Made by a program: the position numbers and the translations under genes. Below, piece by piece: positions 28,865-37,700 of a stretch of DNA of 64,000 nucleotides; the first letter of the stretch is position 1; each line of letters begins with the position of its first letter. The notes beneath the pieces are model-generated. The model made no database searches. It was given only the letters and a program-made list of their open reading frames with translations, and was not told the DNA's origin. Source of the DNA: DASQPR01 sp963797605 (lineage in GTDB: Bacteria > Actinomycetota > Actinomycetes > Mycobacteriales > Micromonosporaceae); contig CAWCPX010000005.1 in NCBI GenBank assembly GCA_963797605.1, forward strand, positions 744,001 to 808,000. The letters run 5' to 3'.

Positions 28865-30538
28865 TCAGAAGCGAGCGGGTTCCCGATAAACGCCCCATTG
28901 GTCACGCAGCGCGTTGCAGATTTCACCCAGGGTGGCTTCGGCGCGGCATGCGTCCAACATTGCCGGAATCATGTTTTCCTGCGTCTGCGAAACCGTTACC
29001 AAGTTGGCGATCGCCGCGTCGACCACGGCCTGGTCCCGACCGGCCTTACGGCTCGCGAGCACCCGCTTCTGCTCCCGCTCCACTTCGTGCGAGATGCGCA
29101 GAATCTCCAGATCCTTCGCGAGCGTGCTGGTGCCGACGTTGACGCCGACGATGCGCTTGTCGCCGGCTTCGAGGGCCTTCTGGTAAATGAACGCGGAGTC
29201 GGCGATCTCGGCCATGAACCAGCCGTCTTCGATGCCGCGCAGGATGCCCGACGTGATCGTGCCATCCGATCCCATGTCCCGGATGCGCTCGAAGATCCGC
29301 TCGGCCTCCGCCTCGATCTTGTCGGTCAGCGCCTCGATGTACCACGAACCGCCGAGCGGGTCGGCCACGTTGACAACGCCGGTCTCTTCCATGATCACTT
29401 GCTGCGTGCGCAGGGCGATCTCGGCCGTCTCGTCGGTCGGCAGCGCGAGCGTCTCGTCGAGAGCGTTCGTGTGCAGCGAGTTGGTGCCGCCGAGCACGGC
29501 CGCGAGCGCTTCGATCGCGGTGCGCACGACGTTGTTGACGGGCTGCTGGGCGGTTAGCGAGACCCCGGCGGTCTGCGTGTGGAACTTGAGCCACAGCGCC
29601 TTCTCGTCGGTCGCGCCGTAGACGTCGCGCAGCCAGCGGGCCCAGATCCGGCGGGCGGCCCGGAACTTCGCGATCTCCTCGAAGAAGTCGACGTGCGCGT
29701 CGAAGAAGAACGACAGCCCGGGAGCGAACTTGTTGACGTCGAGGCCGCGCGACTGACCGAGTTCCACATAACCGAAACCGTCAGCCAGCGTGTACGCCAG
29801 TTCCTGCGCGGCCGTCGAGCCCGCCTCCCGGATGTGATAGCCGGAGACCGAGAGCGGCTTGTACTTCGGGATGTTGTGCGCGCAGTACTCCATCAGGTCG
29901 CCGATGAGCCGCAGGTGGGGCTCCGGCCCGAAGAGCCACTCCTTCTGCGCGATGTACTCCTTGAAGATGTCCGTCTGCAGGGTGCCGTCGAGTTTGGACA
30001 GATCGGCGCCCTGACGTTCGGCGGCGACGAGGTACATGCAGAAGATCGGCACGGCCGGCCCGCTGATCGTCATGCTCGTCGTGACGGCGGCGAGGTCGAT
30101 GCCGCCGAACAGCACCTCCATGTCATCGGCCGAGTCGATCGCCACGCCGCAATGCCCGACCTCGCCGAGCGACTGCGGCTCGTCGGAATCGCGGCCCATC
30201 AGGGTCGGCATGTCGAACGCGACCGACAGCCCGCCGCCGCCCGCGCCGAGGATCATCTTGTAGCGCTCGTTGGTCTGCTGGGCGTTGCCGAAACCGGCGA
30301 ACTGCCGGATCGTCCATGTGCGCCCGCGGTAGCCGGTCGGGTAGAGCCCCCGCGTGTACGGGAACTCGCCCGGCCATCCGATCCGCTCGAAGCCCGGCAC
30401 GTCGACACCCTCGGGCGGCCCGTACGCCGGCTCGACCGACATTCCGGACAGCGTGCTGAAGTCGGCGTCACGCGTACGCGCGGCGTCATAGCGTTTCTGC
30501 CAGCGATCGCGTCCGGCGGCGATGTCGCGCGCGTCCAT
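28865..30538 (-). CDS. Acyl-CoA mutase large subunit (IcmA/MCM-like), no B12 domain
   Basis: This 557-residue TIM-barrel subunit belongs to a coenzyme-B12-dependent acyl-CoA mutase. The substrate-binding block YPTGYRGRTWTIRQFAGFGN (about 66-85), then GGGGLSVAFDMPT, SGPAVPIFCMYL, VSGYHIREAG and FHTQTAGVSLTAQQPVNN are all present. The protein ends at about the point where the cobalamin-binding domain with DxHxxG would begin. A separate small B12 subunit is therefore needed, and none is visible nearby. Isobutyryl-CoA or methylmalonyl-CoA is the likely substrate. MeaB and the epimerase in the window fit this. The start is ATG with GGAGGA upstream. Confidence 0.85.
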   Translation of the reverse strand: MDARDIAAGRDRWQKRYDAARTRDADFSTLSGMSVEPAYGPPEGVDVPGFERIGWPGEFPYTRGLYPTGYRGRTWTIRQFAGFGNAQQTNERYKMILGAGGGGLSVAFDMPTLMGRDSDEPQSLGEVGHCGVAIDSADDMEVLFGGIDLAAVTTSMTISGPAVPIFCMYLVAAERQGADLSKLDGTLQTDIFKEYIAQKEWLFGPEPHLRLIGDLMEYCAHNIPKYKPLSVSGYHIREAGSTAAQELAYTLADGFGYVELGQSRGLDVNKFAPGLSFFFDAHVDFFEEIAKFRAARRIWARWLRDVYGATDEKALWLKFHTQTAGVSLTAQQPVNNVVRTAIEALAAVLGGTNSLHTNALDETLALPTDETAEIALRTQQVIMEETGVVNVADPLGGSWYIEALTDKIEAEAERIFERIRDMGSDGTITSGILRGIEDGWFMAEIADSAFIYQKALEAGDKRIVGVNVGTSTLAKDLEILRISHEVEREQKRVLASRKAGRDQAVVDAAIANLVTVSQTQENMIPAMLDACRAEATLGEICNALRDQWGVYREPARF

Positions 30539-30598
30539 TCGGGTCCTCCTCGACGATGGTGTCTGGTGCCGAGTCTAGGGTGCGGGCCTGAACGATCG

Positions 30599-31414
30599 CT
30601 AAGGGACGGCGTCGGGCGGTTGTTGGATGAGCCGCCGCAGCCTCTCGGTGTACGCCTCCCGGCGCTCCACCCGGTGTTCGAAGTCACGGGTCGCACCGTG
30701 CCGGAGCAGGTCCTGGACGGCTTGCGGGGTGAACGCGGCCAGCCTCGGCAACGCGCCCATCCACCGAGGCACCGAGACCGTGGCCGGGCCGCCTCGCCGG
30801 ACCACCCGCAGAATCGCCCGGGCCACCTCCTCGGCCGTCGTGGTCGGGATGCCGTCGAGCGGAAGGCCCTCGGTCATCTCGGTCGGCGCGAACGTCGGCA
30901 GCACGGCGGACGCCCGCACGCCGGTGCCGTGCAACTCGGCCCGCACCGCCTCGGTCAGGCCGACGACGGCGAACTTGGTGGCCGTGTAGACGGCGGCGTG
31001 CGGCGTGGCGAGGCGCCCGGCGAGCGAGGCGACGTTGACGACGTGCCCGCGACCACGGGTGATCATGGCCGGGAGAACCGCGCCCATGCCGTTGACGACG
31101 CCTCGGAGATTCACGTCGATCTGCAGGTCACGCACCTGGGGCGGGGTGTCGACGAACAGTGCGCCATGCGCGACGCCGGCGTTGTTGACCAGCACGTCGA
31201 TGTCGCCGACATCGGCCACGAGCGCGGCCCACGAGCCGGAGTCGCGGACGTCGAGCGGCTTCGCCTCGGCCCCGACCTGCCCGGCCGCGGCGGTCGCCGT
31301 TTCCAGGTCGACATCGGCGATGACGACGCGGGCGCCGGCCTGCGCGAACGCCCGAGAGGTGGCGAGCCCGATGCCACGCGCGCCGCCGGTCACCACCACG
31401 ACGAAGTCAGTCAC
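30599..31414 (-). CDS. Short-chain dehydrogenase/reductase
   Basis: This is a classical SDR of about 271 residues. The dinucleotide motif TGGARGIG starts near residue 9, followed by DVDLETA (the acidic residue after the second strand suggests NAD preference), NNAGVAHG, a catalytic Ser in VNVASLAGRLATP and the YTATK catalytic pair. The C-terminus is extended by about 35 basic residues (RRLIQQPP). The start is uncertain. GTG at 31414 places the first strand immediately after MTD, while GTG at 31420 and TTG at 31432 are alternatives. It lies 60 bp downstream of the mutase stop on the same strand side. The substrate is unknown. Confidence 0.8.
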   Translation of the reverse strand: MTDFVVVVTGGARGIGLATSRAFAQAGARVVIADVDLETATAAAGQVGAEAKPLDVRDSGSWAALVADVGDIDVLVNNAGVAHGALFVDTPPQVRDLQIDVNLRGVVNGMGAVLPAMITRGRGHVVNVASLAGRLATPHAAVYTATKFAVVGLTEAVRAELHGTGVRASAVLPTFAPTEMTEGLPLDGIPTTTAEEVARAILRVVRRGGPATVSVPRWMGALPRLAAFTPQAVQDLLRHGATRDFEHRVERREAYTERLRRLIQQPPDAVP

Positions 31415-31447
31415 ACCCACACTGTCCGCCAATGCCGTGCCATCTGG

Positions 31448-32161
31448 CTACTTCTTGCCGACAGTGACTCCCTTGGTGGCCGTGCTGTAGGTGGCGGCAC
31501 GGGCCACATCGTCGCCGACCGGGCCGGGATCGGGCACGTGGATGTCGTCGACCAGGATGTTGACCGCGGTGACGTCGAGTTCGAGAAGCTCCTCGACCGA
31601 GCTGATGACCTTCTCACGCACCTTGTCGGTGACGGAGGAGACCACGAAGCCGTACTCCAGGACGAGCGTGACCGAGATCTCGGCGGCGGCGCCGGAAAGC
31701 CGTACGCTCACGCCCTGCGCCTTGCTCTCCTCGCCGAGGTGCAGCCGCTCCTTGAGTTCCGAGAACATCCGCGCCGTGTCGCCACCGAGGTCGTAGACGC
31801 CCGGGACCTCGCGCGCGGCGATGCCGGAGATCTTCTCGACGACCTCGTTCGCGATCGTCGTCGCACCCCGCTCGGACGGCAGCGACGCGTTGTTGCGCAG
31901 CCGCGTCATCGCCTGCTGGGTGGCCTCGGTGATGGCCTCGCTCGCCTTGTCGGCTGCCTCGCCGATCGCCACGCCCGCCTTGCCGGCCGCCTCGGAGAGG
32001 GCTTCACCGGCTTTCTCAGCGGTCTCCCGGGCCTGGTCGGCCAGTTCGCCGGCCTTCTCCGCCACGGCGTTCGCGCGCTTGCGGGCAGCCTCGGTCAGCG
32101 GCTTGCCCGGCTCGATGTCCTCGACGCCCGGCTGCGTCGGAATGTCAGTGGTCTCACTCAT
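31448..32161 (-). CDS. Asp23/Gls24-family envelope stress protein
   Basis: This 237-residue protein has an N-terminal alanine/glutamate-rich amphipathic helix (about 20-85) with repeating AGEALSEAAGKAG-like units. A C-terminal Asp23/Gls24 domain (about 100-220) follows, beginning IANEVVEKISGIAAREVPGVYDLGG and containing VSVRLSGAAAEISVTLVLEYG. Family members such as Asp23 and AmaP coat the membrane and respond to envelope stress. The helix here could serve membrane association. The ATG at 32161 is chosen because it begins the charged N-terminus, and the frame is open further upstream without a good start. Confidence 0.8.
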   Translation of the reverse strand: MSETTDIPTQPGVEDIEPGKPLTEAARKRANAVAEKAGELADQARETAEKAGEALSEAAGKAGVAIGEAADKASEAITEATQQAMTRLRNNASLPSERGATTIANEVVEKISGIAAREVPGVYDLGGDTARMFSELKERLHLGEESKAQGVSVRLSGAAAEISVTLVLEYGFVVSSVTDKVREKVISSVEELLELDVTAVNILVDDIHVPDPGPVGDDVARAATYSTATKGVTVGKK

Positions 32162-32299
32162 GCGGCGGAGCCTACCGCCGGGCGAAGCGGCGCAACAGAT
32201 CCCAACGGACGCCTCCGCACCAGCCAATACGCCCGCGTCGAGGCGGGCGGCCGCGCCAGGTTGTCGCCGCTCGCCGCCATCCGCTGCGGCGCCCGGATC

Positions 32300-32592
32300 T
32301 GCGGATCTTGGCGCTGCTTGTGGCCACATCGCCCCGGATGATCACGCCAACGCGCACGGTCTGCGAGCCCGGTCCACGATCCGCCGCGCGTCGGCGTGGC
32401 GACACGCCTACGCGCAGAACTCCGACGTCAGCGTCGCCGAGATCAGGCCGAACCAGCGGTGGTGTCGGAGATCCGAGCCGCATCGGCGTGTCGCGGAAGC
32501 GTGTCACGGCACCGAGGCCGTGATCGGCGTCGTCACCGGCCGGACCGGTCGTGACGCGAGATCGTGGAAGCTCTGCCGTTCCAAGATCCGCA
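32300..32592. repeat. Distant inverted-repeat pair, family Q
   Basis: TGCGGATCTTGG (32300-32311) and CCAAGATCCGCA (32581-32592) are perfect inverted repeats bounding 269 bp with no gene. The same half-site occurs in the palindromes at 56966-57041 and 61849-61924. The pair could be the ends of a small non-autonomous element or two independent half-sites. Confidence 0.4.
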
Positions 32593-32611
32593 CGTCCCGA
32601 CGCGTACCTAT

Positions 32612-32655
32612 GAAAAAGACCGCGGCCCATCTCGCCGAAGCGAAACGGGCCGCGG
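32612..32655 (-). terminator. Rho-independent terminator of cspA
   Basis: Downstream of the cspA stop, on the minus strand, a perfect 9-bp stem (CCGCGGCCC at 32620-32628 with GGGCCGCGG at 32647-32655) is followed by a five-T run (the AAAAA at 32613-32617 on the plus strand). It is the only textbook intrinsic terminator I see in the window. Confidence 0.85.
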
Positions 32656-32669
32656 CCAGTTACGTGCGA

Positions 32670-32873
32670 TCAGACCGGGCGAATGTTCTCCGCCTGCGGG
32701 CCCTTCTGGCCCTGAGCGATCTCGAACTCCACCCGCTGGTTCTCGTCAAGACTCCGGTAACCGCTGGTCGCGATCGCGGAGAAGTGCGCGAAAACGTCGG
32801 CGCCGCCATCATCGGGCGTGATGAAGCCGAAGCCTTTTTCCGCGTTGAACCACTTAACAGTGCCTACAGCCAT
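32670..32873 (-). CDS. cspA: Cold-shock protein
   Basis: This is a 67-residue single cold-shock domain. It starts MAVGTVKWFNAEKGFGFI (RNP1 KGFGFI) and continues with RNP2 DVFAHF and the C-terminal GPQAENIRPV. The length and sequence are those of actinobacterial CspA-type RNA chaperones. The gene is monocistronic, with its own likely promoter, a leader of about 70 nt and a strong terminator. The reading frame is open further upstream but the conserved N-terminus fixes the start. Confidence 0.95.
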   Translation of the reverse strand: MAVGTVKWFNAEKGFGFITPDDGGADVFAHFSAIATSGYRSLDENQRVEFEIAQGQKGPQAENIRPV

Positions 32874-32951
32874 GTCCCGTCCTTGCTCACATGGATCCAC
32901 AACTCGCGGATCCGCCTTGCCGCCGTACGAAAACACGGCAACGGGAAGTAG

Positions 32952-32980
32952 CGTATACACGGATGACCCGAAAAGCGACA
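32952..32980 (-). promoter_or_regulatory. Candidate cspA promoter
   Basis: On the minus strand TGTCGC (32975-32980) and TATACG (32952-32957) are separated by 17 bp. Transcription would start near 32945 and give a leader of about 70 nt before cspA, as expected for cold-shock genes. The -35 match is weak. Confidence 0.35.
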
Positions 32981-33041
32981 CATTCGTGAAATGCGGAACT
33001 TTTTTCAACACTTCCGAGAAATTTCTCAACGGTACGAAGAG

Positions 33042-33698
33042 CTATTCACGAACCATTTGGGCGCATCCGTCTACCAAATGCAGCTCCGCGTGGCACCCCG
33101 CGGCGGCTTCCGGGTCATGTGTGGCGAACACAACTGCCGCGCCGCGCCGGGCCTCGCCCAACAGGAGTTCCAGCACCTTCTGCCGGTTTTGGGCGTCTAG
33201 CTCACTGGTGACCTCATCGGCCAGCAGCACGTCGCCGGAGAGCGCCAGCCCGCGCGCGATGGCGGTGCGTTGTTGCTGGCCACCGGACAATTCCTCGACC
33301 AGCTGATCGGCCTGGCCGGAGAGCCCGAGCCGGTCCAGCGACTCGACCGTGAGGCGCCGGGCATCGGCGGCGCTCGACCCGGTGGCCAGGAGCGCAACGG
33401 TGACGTTCTCGGACGCGGTCAGGATCGGCGCGAGCCCGTTGTCCTGCGGCACGAGCACGATCCGCGCGGACACGGCGTGATCCCGGTCACGCAGTTGGGC
33501 TCCATCGACCGTGATGTTGCCCTCGGCGGGTCGCAGCAGACCGGCGAGCGTCCAGAGGAGGGTCGTCTTACCGGCACCCGACGGTCCCGTCACCGCCAGC
33601 ACCCGCCCGGGCACGGCGATCGCGGAGACGTCCCGCAGCACCGGTCGGTCCTTGCCGTACGCGACCGTGACGCGGTCGGCGATCAATGTCCTGCTCAT
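33042..33698 (-). CDS. ABC ATPase with canonical signature
   Basis: This 218-residue LolD/MacB-type nucleotide-binding domain has Walker A GPSGAGKTT near residue 38, Q-loop VLVPQDN, canonical signature LSGGQQQRTAIARG near 138, Walker B VLLADEVTS and H-loop ATHDPEAA. Unlike the other two ATPases in the window it has no C-terminal AbrB-like domain. In Walker B the usual DEP reads DEV. Its ATG overlaps the TGA of the AbrB-tailed ATPase (ATGA). Pairing with that degenerate ATPase as a heterodimer on permease 4 is a reasonable inference. Confidence 0.85.
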   Translation of the reverse strand: MSRTLIADRVTVAYGKDRPVLRDVSAIAVPGRVLAVTGPSGAGKTTLLWTLAGLLRPAEGNITVDGAQLRDRDHAVSARIVLVPQDNGLAPILTASENVTVALLATGSSAADARRLTVESLDRLGLSGQADQLVEELSGGQQQRTAIARGLALSGDVLLADEVTSELDAQNRQKVLELLLGEARRGAAVVFATHDPEAAAGCHAELHLVDGCAQMVRE

Positions 33699-34732
33699 GT
33701 CATATCTCCCCGGTGTGTTATCGAGCCGTCCGCGCTGTATGTCCGTTGTCCCGGGACGGCGGCCGTCGCCGGAGCCGAGGGAATGCTCGCCGGGATCGGG
33801 ATCGTGTCCGACGGGCCCAGCGCTGGCCGGCCCGCCGACGGCAGGGCATGCGCCAGCGGGAAGCCGCCCGTCGCCTCACCCGATCCGGTCACCGGCATGC
33901 CGGCGTCGGCGGGAATGAGCACGATCGTGCCGTCCGGTCGTTCTTGCACGTGCAGGAGCGTGCCGGCCGGGAACCGGGCCAGGATCTCGGGCGGCAGGTG
34001 CACCGACCCGTCCCGTCCGATCACCGAGAAGTCCACGCCGCTGTGTCCCTGCGCGCCGACCCGCCCGTCGCGGATCGTGACCGTACGCCCCATCCGCGCG
34101 CCGACCTCGGGATCATGTGTGACCACGATGACGGTCGTGCCGATGTGGCGGACGGCGTCCAGCGCGCTCACCACGTCGTCCCGTGACCGGCTGTCGAGCT
34201 GCGATGTCGGCTCGTCGGCCAGCAGCAGACCGGGCCGGCAGGCCAGAGCGACCGCGAGCGCGAGTCGTTGCCGCTCGGCCGGCGACAACTGGCTCGGACG
34301 CGCGCGGTATTTCGCCCGGACCGCCAACCCGACGGTGGACAGCACCTCGCGCGGCGGGGGCAGCGCGCGCCGGGCCTCGCCGACGACGCTCCGCTGAGCA
34401 AATCGCACGTTCTGTTCGACGCTCAGGTAGGGCAGAAGGTTGCGTGACGCGCCCTGAAGCACCACACCGACGTCGCTGGCCCGCATCGCCTGCAACTCCG
34501 CCTCGCTCGCCTTCGCCACGTCGTGATCACCAACGGTCAGGCGGCCGGCCGACGGTGTGAGCAGGCCGGCCAGCAGCGAGAGCAGCGTCGACTTGCCCGA
34601 GCCGGACGGCCCGAGGAGCGCCACCGACTCGCCCGGCGCGATGTCGAGATCGACGCCGGCGAGCGCGACGACGTCGTATCCCTCCAGCCGGTAGATGTAG
34701 ACCAGACCGCGACACGAGACGCCGAGACTCAT
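33695..34732 (-). CDS. ABC ATPase with AbrB-like domain and Pro-rich tail
   Basis: This 345-residue protein is a nucleotide-binding domain with Walker A GPSGSGKST (41-49), Q-loop VLQG (91-94), Walker B LLLADEP and H-loop VTHD. The signature is degenerate, LSPAERQR (149-156). Residues about 233-274 (VIGRDGSVHLPPEI, then FPAGTLLHVQERPDGTIVLIP) fit the AbrB/SpoVT pattern even better than the copy at 21693. A Pro/Ala-rich tail of about 70 residues follows. Start and stop codons overlap those of its neighbours by 4 bp, so permease 4, this ATPase and the canonical ATPase form a coupled operon. Confidence 0.8.
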   Translation of the reverse strand: MSLGVSCRGLVYIYRLEGYDVVALAGVDLDIAPGESVALLGPSGSGKSTLLSLLAGLLTPSAGRLTVGDHDVAKASEAELQAMRASDVGVVLQGASRNLLPYLSVEQNVRFAQRSVVGEARRALPPPREVLSTVGLAVRAKYRARPSQLSPAERQRLALAVALACRPGLLLADEPTSQLDSRSRDDVVSALDAVRHIGTTVIVVTHDPEVGARMGRTVTIRDGRVGAQGHSGVDFSVIGRDGSVHLPPEILARFPAGTLLHVQERPDGTIVLIPADAGMPVTGSGEATGGFPLAHALPSAGRPALGPSDTIPIPASIPSAPATAAVPGQRTYSADGSITHRGDMT

Positions 34733-37700
34733 CGCGTTCCCTCCCGCAGACGTTCCGGAGTGGCCCGGCGCAACAGTCGCAGTGCGAGCAGCACGACCGT
34801 GGCCATGGCCAGCACGCTGATCACGATGGCGAACGGCAGCGCGACCATCCGGGCGCCGTACGGCACGTCGCCGACAGGTCCACCGACGCTGACGAGCGGG
34901 ATGCCGGGCAGCATCAGCACGGCTCCCCCGATGCCGGCCGCGAGCCCGATCACCATCGCCACTCCGAGCGTCGAGCGGTATTCCCGGAGCAGCGCGCGCC
35001 GCAGCAGCCTCGGTTGCACCCCGGCGACCTTCAGCGCGGCGTACTCGTAGACGCGCGCCTCCGAACCCACGAACGCGCCGAGCAGCACGACGCCGACGGC
35101 GAGCAGGAGCGCGAGCGCGCCGGCGAACAGGTAGAACCAGAGCGACAACGTGGGCGCCCCGCGAGAGAGCTGGCCCAGGTAACCCGACACGGTCTCGGTC
35201 CGGAGCACGGAGATCCCGTGTGCGGACAGCCGCGTCGGGAGGTCGGCCGGCGCGCTCGCGTTCGCCCAGACTTCGTACTGCAGCGTGGTCGAGTCCGCGA
35301 GCGTGCCCGAGCGTTCCGCGACCGCGACCGCGTCACCGAGGTCGAACAGCAGGCCGTCGGTGCCGACACGGGGCAGGCGTGGCGCCCGGGCGGCGACGCT
35401 CATCGGCTCCGGGTCCGAGCCGAGGCCGGGGAAGCTGAACGTGCTGGCGCCGGGGTTGCCGTCGGGCGAACCGCCGGCGACGACGGCCGGCAGCACGGCC
35501 GGCGCGTCCTCGTAGGCGATCAGGGCCGCGTTCGGGTCCGTCGACGACACCGTGATGCCGAGCGCCGCGCCCGGTGTCAGCCTGACGTGCGCGTCCGGCG
35601 CGCGATCGCCGTCGACCCGCCACCGGGACGCGTTAGCGAAGGTGGTGACCGACGCGCCGCCGGCCTGGATCGCGGAGACGCTGATCGTGGCGTCCGCGTG
35701 CCCGGCGCCCGGCGCCGACCGGCCGACGGTCAGGCCCAGCAGCCGGCAACCGGCGGCACAACCGGTCAGCGTGCCGGTGTATGTGAGCTTGTCCGGCTCG
35801 AGGGTGCCGAGCGAGATGCTGTGCGGCGGCTGGCCGGAGGCGCTGACCAGAGCGCCGAGATCGACGGCACCGGGCGTCGCCGACTGCACCGACGCGGTCA
35901 CCGTGATCGTGCCGTGCACCACGAGTTCGGGCGCGATCGCCGGTCGCAACGCGGTGCTGATCGACGCGAGCGTGGCCGGACTCTCCCCGCGCCACAACGC
36001 GACCTGCGGCAACAGCGACGATTCGACGCCGACGAGCTCGACGTCACCGTTCTTGAAATATTGCCGGGATCGCACCACGGCCATCGTGTTGCCGCTGGGA
36101 TCGGCGGCGTCGACAGCGGACACGAGCGCGCTCGGGTAGGGGGCGATCACCGAGTAGACGCGGGCTGCTCCGAGCGAGTCGTCGGCGTTGTCGGAGCGGG
36201 CGCCGGCGCCGACGTCCCAGGCCGTGGCCGCGAAGACGAGCAGCGCGATGGCGACCGTGACGACGGCCACGACGCGGTGACGGCCGGGTTGGCGGGCGAG
36301 CCGGGCGCCGGCGAGCAGACCGACGATCCGGCCGTGTTTCGCGGCGCTGCGCAGACGCCACCGCGAACCCACCGCGAGCAGCCGGGCCGCGATGAGGCCG
36401 GCCACGAGCGCGATCGATGGTGCGGCCAGCCAGGCGATCGGCGAGGAGCGGTTGAGCACGGCGGCCACGAGCGACGCCGCCACCAGGGCGACCGCCACGC
36501 CTTCACCGAGACCGGCCCGCCAGCCGGTGCGCTCGGGCACGCGCCGCATCAGACCCAAGACACTTTGCCGCAGCGTACGGCGAGCCGCGAGCCAAGCCGC
36601 CCCGCTGCCCGCAAGCATCGACAGGATCCCGGCGACGAACAGGGGCCAGCGGACCTCCACGCGGGTGCCGTGCGCGAGCACCGTCGACGCTCCGAGTTCC
36701 GTCAACGCGATGCCGAGCACGATGCCGATCGGCGTGGCCAGCACGATCAGCGTGATGACCTCGGCGACCCCGAAGCGGGCGGCCCGGCCGGGCGCGAAGC
36801 CACGCAGTTTCGCCAGCGCGATCTCGGGCCCGCGCTCGTCGGCCAGCGCGGCGACGACGAGGAAGAGCACGAACAGGCACAGCAGCACGAGGGGTACGGC
36901 CACGATCGGCACCGTGCGTTGGAGCGAGTGCTGCGCGGTCGCCGCCCCGTCGAGCACGTCCGTCAGCCCGGTGGCGACGGTGAGGCCGGCCGCCTTCGCC
37001 CCGAGGACGAACTCGGCGAGATCCGAACGCAGCCCGGCGACCTGGTCGACACCGACCGATCCGGTGAGCAGCGGGATCTCCAGGTGCACCGAGACCTGAG
37101 CCGCCGGATCCGTGCGTACGTCCTGTTCGGACGGTGTGAAGATCGCGTCGAGGCGGCGTGGCGTGGCGGCGGTCGGGTCGATGCCGTTCGCGAAGTAGGC
37201 GTTCGAGCCCCAGTAGGGATCGGTCGCGTTGGCCGGGGTGTAGAGCCCGACCACCCGCGCCGACAGGGTGTTGCCGCTGTTCGCTCCCGTGGTCGGGGCA
37301 CCGGCCGCGGCCGTGACGCCGAAGCGCACCGGGATTCGGTCGCCGACCTTGATGCCGAGGGTGCTCGCGGAGCGCTTGCTCACCATGACCTCGCCTGGCG
37401 CGGCCGCGCACTGACCGACGATGACGAGGTGGGCGCAGACGCCCTCGCGGTAGGAGAACTCGCTCATCGCCTGGCCGCCGCGGGCCGTGATGAGCGTGTC
37501 GGTGTCCTCGGCCGCGATCGAGCGACCGAAATGCGCCGCGAGCGCCGGGTGGGTGCCGAGCGCGCGGTTGACCGCCAGATGCGCGTCGTCGATCGAGGGT
37601 GCGCCGGCGCCGTCGGTGCCGGACGCGGCCACGATGACCGCCGTCTGATAGGCGGGCGCGCTGCGCAGGCCGTCGGTGAGCACCGATTGCTCGGCCGCCC

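Larger units (their letters stand above)
32162..32669. other. 500-bp gap between asp23-like and cspA genes
   Basis: I find no convincing gene in this gap. Open frames here lack coding-like third positions and start signals. It holds the Asp23-gene promoter region, a perfect 12-bp inverted repeat pair 269 bp apart (32300-32311 and 32581-32592) and the cspA terminator. Confidence 0.5.

Noticed and set aside
32172..32630. A 152-codon minus-strand frame in the gap before cspA
   Set aside because: It runs through the cspA terminator, has no ribosome-binding site and lacks coding-like codon use.
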